Shown: piece after piece, positions 30,335 through 34,170 of the stretch
Layout: each line of letters opens with the position of its first letter
Numbering within the stretch: the first letter of the stretch is position 1
Program-made: the position numbers and the translations under genes
The notes under the pieces: generated by a model
Told to the model about the DNA's origin: nothing
Database searches by the model: none
What the model saw: only the letters and a program-made list of their open reading frames with translations
From: an uncultured Pelagibacteraceae bacterium
GTDB lineage: Bacteria; Pseudomonadota; Alphaproteobacteria; Pelagibacterales; Pelagibacteraceae
DNA length: 34,170 bases
Assembly: GCA_902544345.1 (NCBI GenBank)
Contig: CACCBT010000007.1
Coordinates: forward strand, 1-34,170
Direction of reading: 5' to 3'

Positions 30335-31313
30335 TCTCGGTCATTCTGATTACAGACTTTCTCGCGGCCTCTATAGTTTTACTATCTAAAATAATCTCAT
30401 TAGTTTCATTTTCTAAACAATCTAATATTTTTTTTAAATTAATTTTTTTCATATAAGGACATAAATTACATGGTTTGATAAAAGATACTTTCGGATTATC
30501 AGCTTCTACGTTGTCACTCATTGAACATTCTGTAACTAACATAACTTTTTTAGGTTGCTTATTTTTTACATAATCAATCATTCCAGAAGTTGATCCTGCA
30601 AAATCAGAAGCAGCAATTACATCTGGCGGACATTCAGGATGAGCTATTATTTTAATTCCAGGATTTTGGGATTTAATTTCCTCAATTTCTTTTCCTGTAA
30701 ACTGTTCATGTACTATACAAGTTCCCTTCCAAGAAATTATTTTGACCTTAGTATTTTTTGCTACGTAGTCTGCTAAGTATTGGTCAGGTAGAAAAATTAC
30801 TTTATCTACATTTAAAGACTCAACTACTTTTACTGCGTTAGCTGAAGTACAGCAAACATCAGTCTCAGCTTTAACGTCTGCAGAAGTATTTACATAAGAG
30901 ACAACAGGAACACCTGGGAACTTTTGTTTTAATAATTTTACATCCTCACCTGTAATTGAATTTGATAAGGAACAGCCTGCTTGCATGTCAGGAAGAAATA
31001 CTTTTTTTTCTGGACACATTAATTTTGCTGTTTCTGCCATAAAGTGTACCCCGCACATAATAATCTTATCAGCTTTTGTTTTTGACGCCTCTACTGCTAA
31101 AGCTAATGAGTCGGCAGATATATCTGCTACACCGTGGTAAATCTCCGGAGTTTGGTAATTATGGGCAAGTATAATTGCATTTTTCTCTTTTTTAATTTTG
31201 TTAATTTTCTCTATCAATGGAGCATGAATTTTCCATTCAGCTTCAGGAACGAATTTTGAGATTTTCTTATAAATCTCTTGAGTAGAGCTCAAATTTTGTT
31301 GTTGTACAGACAT
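30324..31313 (-). CDS. nadA: Quinolinate synthase NadA
   Basis: NadA condenses iminoaspartate with DHAP to quinolinate on a 4Fe-4S cluster. The 329-residue protein has NAIILAHNYQTPEIYHGVAD, VHFMAETAKLMCPEKKVFLP, DMQAGCSLSNSI, SYVNTSADVKAETDVCCTSA and the C-terminal PCNLCPYMKKINL. Its conserved Cys residues (MCPEKK, VCCTSAN and CNLCPYM) are in position to ligate the cluster. Length is normal for the shorter NadA type. The ATG at 31313 lies 61 nt from the divergent tRNA-Leu. It is the first gene of a two-gene nadA-nadC operon. Confidence 0.97.
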   Translation of the reverse strand: MSVQQQNLSSTQEIYKKISKFVPEAEWKIHAPLIEKINKIKKEKNAIILAHNYQTPEIYHGVADISADSLALAVEASKTKADKIIMCGVHFMAETAKLMCPEKKVFLPDMQAGCSLSNSITGEDVKLLKQKFPGVPVVSYVNTSADVKAETDVCCTSANAVKVVESLNVDKVIFLPDQYLADYVAKNTKVKIISWKGTCIVHEQFTGKEIEEIKSQNPGIKIIAHPECPPDVIAASDFAGSTSGMIDYVKNKQPKKVMLVTECSMSDNVEADNPKVSFIKPCNLCPYMKKINLKKILDCLENETNEIILDSKTIEAARKSVIRMTEIGR

Positions 31314-31374
31314 ACTAATTCCAATTTACCAACTTGAGATTAAATTGTCATTCATTTATTGTCGCATTATTATT

Positions 31375-31458
31375 GCGGTCGTGCTGAAATTGGTAGACAG
31401 GCACGCTTGAGGGGCGTGTGGGTTTCCCGTGAGAGTTCGAGTCTCTCCGACCGCACCA
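31375..31458 (+). tRNA. tRNA-Leu (anticodon GAG)
   Basis: This is a class II tRNA with a long variable arm. The acceptor is GCGGTCG/CGACCGC (31375-31381 with 31448-31454). The anticodon stem CACGC/GCGTG holds loop TTGAGGG, with GAG at 31409-31411 (Leu, CUC/CUU). The variable hairpin is TGGG-TTTC-CCGT, and the T arm GAGAG/CTCTC has loop TTCGAGT. Discriminator A and an encoded CCA (31456-31458) are present, unlike tRNA-Arg in this window. A promoter reading TTGAGA (31334-31339), 17 nt, TATTGT (31357-31362) would start about 6 nt upstream. A 39-codon ORF begins 12 nt after the CCA. Confidence 0.97.
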
Positions 31459-31470
31459 AAAAAGAGATTT

Positions 31471-31590
31471 ATGATTGAATATATAAGAAGGCACAAAAGA
31501 ATTATATTTATAATTTTAGTTATAGCTTTTATTGAATTGAGCGGATATGGGATACTAGCGTCCTTATCTAGGTTACTTAACGTGCTCTAA
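31471..31590 (+). CDS. Candidate 39-residue single-pass membrane microprotein
   Basis: ATG 31471 to TAA 31588-31590 encodes 39 residues: a basic N-terminus (MIEYIRRHKR), a hydrophobic helix of about 20 residues (IIFIILVIAFIELSGYGILA) and a short tail SLSRLLNVL. The positive-inside pattern fits a small inner-membrane protein with its N-terminus in the cytoplasm. AAGAGA lies about 6 nt before the ATG and could serve as a ribosome-binding site. The gene begins 12 nt after the tRNA-Leu CCA, so it may share that transcript, and its last 18 nt overlap the 3' end of ygfZ on the opposite strand. I do not recognise a family and assign no function. In AT-rich DNA a chance hydrophobic ORF of this size is possible. 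Confidence 0.5.
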   Translation: MIEYIRRHKRIIFIILVIAFIELSGYGILASLSRLLNVL

Positions 31591-32457
31591 AATTTTACAC
31601 TCTTTATTATTTGCTAATAATATTTTATCTTCAAAATCTTCAAGATTAGGTTCGAGTACTTTAATTAATCCGAAGGGGTATGGCTGATCAATAAGTATTT
31701 TTCCAATTTTAATATTATTAAATGTAATTTCATCACCGATATTTAATTTTTCTGATGAAGATATGGGTAACAATCTTCTTCTAAGTTTGTTTTTTAATTT
31801 CATCCTTGCGGTATTCTCTTGCCCAACAAAACACCCTTTTTTAAAATCTATTGCCTGAAGCGTCTCAAAGTTTGCTTCTAAACCAAATAATTGATCTTTT
31901 AAATTTAATAATCCCTTTTCAGGCACTCCTAATTTATGAGCAAGAGAAAAATACTCTTTATTATCAATAATAGAAAGATTTAATTTTTTTATTGTTAAGT
32001 AAAGTTTTTCTAGATTTGAAATTATTCTCGCTCCTAATTTTTTATTTCTTGGATCTAAAAAAACGGGAGTATCTCTGTAAGTAATAGTATTTTCATTTAA
32101 TTTTAACTCGTCTTGTAATTCTTTGAACCTTAAGTCATTTATTACTCCGATAACAAATTCAGAAGAAAAGTCCTCAATTTCAACTTTTGATCTTAATTTG
32201 TATTTTGATAAATTTTTTACAAGTTCTTCAGTAGAGTTCTCACTACAGTCTAATAAATATCCTTTATTATTCTGAATTACAAAAAATTCATTCAAATATT
32301 TACCTTGAGGAGTCAACAAAGCTGCAAAAACAGAGTTTTTATTAGAAACTTTATTTATGTCATTTGTAATTATATTTTGGAGAAAGTCTTTTGCATCTTC
32401 ACCACTTACTAAGATTACACCTCTTTTTTCTAAAATTACAACTTGATCTTTATTCAT
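31573..32457 (-). CDS. ygfZ: YgfZ/GcvT-like folate-binding protein (Fe-S cluster maintenance)
   Basis: This 294-residue protein is related to the T-protein of glycine cleavage. It belongs to the YgfZ/IBA57 group, which acts in maturation or repair of certain Fe-S enzymes and in tRNA modification in E. coli. It begins with VVILEKRGVILVSGEDAKDF and LQNIITNDI and has the diagnostic motif KGCFVGQE followed by NTARMKLKNKLRRRL. The Cys in this motif is the family's conserved cysteine. Length is close to E. coli YgfZ (326). A client such as 4Fe-4S NadA is encoded nearby, though a direct link is only inference. Its ATG is 36 nt from the divergent pyrC start. Confidence 0.92.
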   Translation of the reverse strand: MNKDQVVILEKRGVILVSGEDAKDFLQNIITNDINKVSNKNSVFAALLTPQGKYLNEFFVIQNNKGYLLDCSENSTEELVKNLSKYKLRSKVEIEDFSSEFVIGVINDLRFKELQDELKLNENTITYRDTPVFLDPRNKKLGARIISNLEKLYLTIKKLNLSIIDNKEYFSLAHKLGVPEKGLLNLKDQLFGLEANFETLQAIDFKKGCFVGQENTARMKLKNKLRRRLLPISSSEKLNIGDEITFNNIKIGKILIDQPYPFGLIKVLEPNLEDFEDKILLANNKECKILEHVK

Positions 32458-32493
32458 AATTGTTACTTATACATTATATTAAATATAAAAAAC

Positions 32494-33807
32494 ATGTCTG
32501 ATAATTATAGTCTTATTATTAAAAATGGTTCCTGTTATATCGATGGGAAATTGATTAAATCTGATATCGGTTTATATGAAAACAAAATTAAGAAAATAGG
32601 TAATATAGAGGAAAATAATTCTAAAGTTTATGACGCATCTGGTAAAGTAGTTTTGCCAGGGATCATTGACACCCAAGTACATTTTAGAGAACCTGGATCT
32701 ACCGATGCAGAAGATTTAGAAAGTGGAAGCAGAGCTGCAGTTCTTGGCGGCGTAACTTCTTTGTTCGAAATGCCTAATACTAATCCTCCAACAGCAAATT
32801 TAGTAGAGTTTGAAAAAAAATTAAATGCCGCAAAAAATAGAATGCATAGTAATTATGCATTTTATTTTGGAGCAACCCCTCAAAATACTGGACAACTTTC
32901 TCAACTTAAAAATGTTGAAGGCTGTTGTGGAGTTAAACTTTTTGCAGGATCATCAACAGGTAATCTGTTGGTGGACAAAGAAGCGGATATCGAAAAAGTG
33001 ATCTCTAGTAGTGACAGGATAGTTTCAATTCACTCTGAGGATGAAGATATTATTAAATTAAGAAAAAAATTTATTAGACAAGGAGATGTTCACTCTCACC
33101 CTGAATGGAGAAATGTAGAATGTGCGATGTCCTCAACTCGTAGAGTTGTAAAAATTGCAGAAAGATATGATAAAAAAATTCATGTCTTACATGTTACTAC
33201 TAAAGAAGAGGTCGATTTTTTAGCTATGCATAAAAAAAATGTTACGTTTGAAACAACTCCTCAACATTTAACTTTGTATGCACCAGATTGTTACGACAAA
33301 TTAGGCACTTACGCTCAAATGAACCCACCTTTGAGATCAAAAGATCATTACGATCGTCTGTGGGTAGCTATAAAAAATAACGTTGTAGATGTTCTTGGGT
33401 CGGATCACGCTCCTCACTTAAAAATTAATAAAGACAAAGAATATCCGAATACTCCCTCTGGGATGCCAGGTGTTCAAACTATTTTTCCAGTTATGATTAA
33501 TCATGTGAACAATGGAAAACTTGAGTTAAATCAACTCATAAATCTGATGTGTGAAAACCCATGTAAAATTTTTGGAATTAAAAATAAAGGTTTTATAAAA
33601 GAGGGCTTCGATGCAGATTTAACGATAGTTGATATGGAAAAAGAAGTTACTATAAAGAATGAAATAATCGCTAGCAAATGTGGATGGACACCCTTTCACA
33701 ATTATAAAGTAAAGGGTTTCCCTGTAGGAACAATTGTAAACGGTATTTTAGTGATGTCCGAGGGAAAAATTTTAGTTGAGTCTAAAGGGCAACCTTTAAA
33801 GTTTTAA
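32494..33807 (+). CDS. pyrC: Dihydroorotase (class I, alphaproteobacterial type)
   Basis: This cyclic amidohydrolase closes carbamoyl-aspartate to dihydroorotate in pyrimidine synthesis. In 437 residues it shows PGIIDTQVHFREPGSTDAED (55-74), GGVTSLFEMPNTNPPTA and GVKLFAGSSTG, with the Lys expected to be carboxylated. Metal-site His follow in SIHSEDE and HVLHVTT, with Asp in LGSDHAPH. The HxH metal motif reads Q-V-H (Gln61, His63), so the first His ligand is replaced. I recall the same DTQVHFREPG string in alphaproteobacterial homologues annotated as dihydroorotase. The frame stays open to a TTG at 32443, but ATG 32494 is the better start because the extra residues are not conserved-looking and overlap ygfZ. 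The 3' end overlaps the prpE-like gene by 12 nt. Confidence 0.9.
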   Translation: MSDNYSLIIKNGSCYIDGKLIKSDIGLYENKIKKIGNIEENNSKVYDASGKVVLPGIIDTQVHFREPGSTDAEDLESGSRAAVLGGVTSLFEMPNTNPPTANLVEFEKKLNAAKNRMHSNYAFYFGATPQNTGQLSQLKNVEGCCGVKLFAGSSTGNLLVDKEADIEKVISSSDRIVSIHSEDEDIIKLRKKFIRQGDVHSHPEWRNVECAMSSTRRVVKIAERYDKKIHVLHVTTKEEVDFLAMHKKNVTFETTPQHLTLYAPDCYDKLGTYAQMNPPLRSKDHYDRLWVAIKNNVVDVLGSDHAPHLKINKDKEYPNTPSGMPGVQTIFPVMINHVNNGKLELNQLINLMCENPCKIFGIKNKGFIKEGFDADLTIVDMEKEVTIKNEIIASKCGWTPFHNYKVKGFPVGTIVNGILVMSEGKILVESKGQPLKF

Positions 33808-34170
33808 AATATTATTATCTTTCAAGTCTTGTTTTATCTCATCTAAAATAGCTGGATCATCTATAGTTGCTGGCATTTTATAAGGTTCATTATCTGCAAT
33901 TTTTCTAACAGTTCCTCTAAGCACTTTTCCTGATCTAGTTTTAGGCAATCTCTTTACCACAATAGCAATTTTGAATGCCGCAACGGGACCAACTTTTTCT
34001 CTAACCATTTTTACGCATTCGCTAATAATATCTTTTTTATCTTTAGTTACTCCTGCTTTAAGCGCTAGCAATCCAATAGGTATTTGACCTTTAAGTTTAT
34101 CAGCTATTCCTATCACTGCGCACTCTGCAACATTTGGATGTTCTGCCAAAACTTCCTCAATAGCTCCGGT
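33796..34170 (-). CDS. prpE: Acyl-CoA synthetase C-terminal part, propionyl-CoA synthetase-like (partial)
   Basis: Only the last 124 codons lie in the window, and the frame is open at the right edge (TGAIEEVLAEHPNVAECAVI). It is the C-terminal domain of an AMP-forming acyl-CoA synthetase. RLPKTRSGKVLRGTVRKIAD contains the conserved Lys of the SGK motif, which is needed for adenylation and is a common acetylation site. The tail EPYKMPATIDDPAILDEI matches the PrpE-type ending (TIDDP) better than acetyl-CoA synthetase Acs. The substrate should be propionate or another short acyl acid, but the substrate-binding N-terminal domain is outside the window. It converges on pyrC with a 12-nt overlap. 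Confidence 0.85.
   Translation of the reverse strand, partial: TGAIEEVLAEHPNVAECAVIGIADKLKGQIPIGLLALKAGVTKDKKDIISECVKMVREKVGPVAAFKIAIVVKRLPKTRSGKVLRGTVRKIADNEPYKMPATIDDPAILDEIKQDLKDNNILKL

Noticed and set aside
31345-31373. TTGTCA - 17 nt - TATTAT, a near-consensus promoter in front of tRNA-Leu
   Set aside because: Transcription would start near 31380, inside the tRNA acceptor stem that begins at 31375. The weaker TTGAGA/TATTGT pair upstream is better placed.
32443-32493. TTG start for pyrC giving 17 extra N-terminal residues
   Set aside because: It would overlap the 5' end of the divergent ygfZ and consume the only promoter space. ATG 32494 gives the expected protein start.

Overview
The window is a gene-dense, very AT-rich stretch of bacterial chromosome. 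Protein similarity, judged by eye, points to a streamlined marine alphaproteobacterium, most likely SAR11 (Pelagibacterales). The clues are Lys/Ile/Asn-rich proteins, gaps mostly under 100 nt, many 1-11 nt overlaps between genes, a FolP with the alphaproteobacterial N-terminal extension, an alphaproteobacterial-type dihydroorotase, and a tol-pal / tilS / ftsH / folP / glmM run. The exact lineage cannot be fixed without a search. No insertion sequence, prophage, integrase, CRISPR array or rRNA was seen, and no gene-free stretch exceeds 300 bases.

Region 1 (1-4650, + strand): cell envelope. It holds the 3' part of tolA, then tolB with an N-terminus broken by two compensating 1-nt frameshifts, pal, one clear intrinsic terminator, cpoB (ybgF) and tilS. 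Region 2 (4700-11117, +): ftsH, folP, glmM, thiD and purA in a tightly packed series. Region 3 (11114-13021, -): rpoH and rluD, converging on purA. Region 4 (13046-17104): tRNA-Arg(UCG) on +, then on - an apparent operon reading sua5, ABC ATPase, ABC-2 permease, 2OG-Fe(II) oxygenase and GT17 glycosyltransferase. The last two look like the accessory part of the window. Region 5 (17126-20126, +): xseB-ispA-dxs, an isoprenoid operon. Region 6 (20123-22882): aroC (-), pdxH (+) and ispB (-). Region 7 (22883-29456, +): an intergenic hairpin, an S49 (SppA-like) protease, glyQ, glyS and ppdK. Region 8 (29489-31313, -): nadA-nadC. Region 9 (31375-34170): tRNA-Leu(GAG), a 39-codon candidate membrane microprotein, ygfZ (-), pyrC (+) and the 3' end of a prpE-like acyl-CoA synthetase (-).

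Most of the content is housekeeping: Tol-Pal envelope integrity, folate, thiamine, PLP, NAD, quinone and isoprenoid biosynthesis, tRNA charging and modification, and heat-shock control. I did not find an obvious new defence or mobile system. The observations most worth a second look are the frameshifted tolB, the tRNA-Leu-linked microprotein, the bulged hairpin between ispB and the S49 protease, the GT17/2OG-oxygenase/ABC operon beside a tRNA, the in-frame A10-A13 tracts in glyQ and folP, and three convergent gene pairs that share a single palindromic TTAA as both stop codons.
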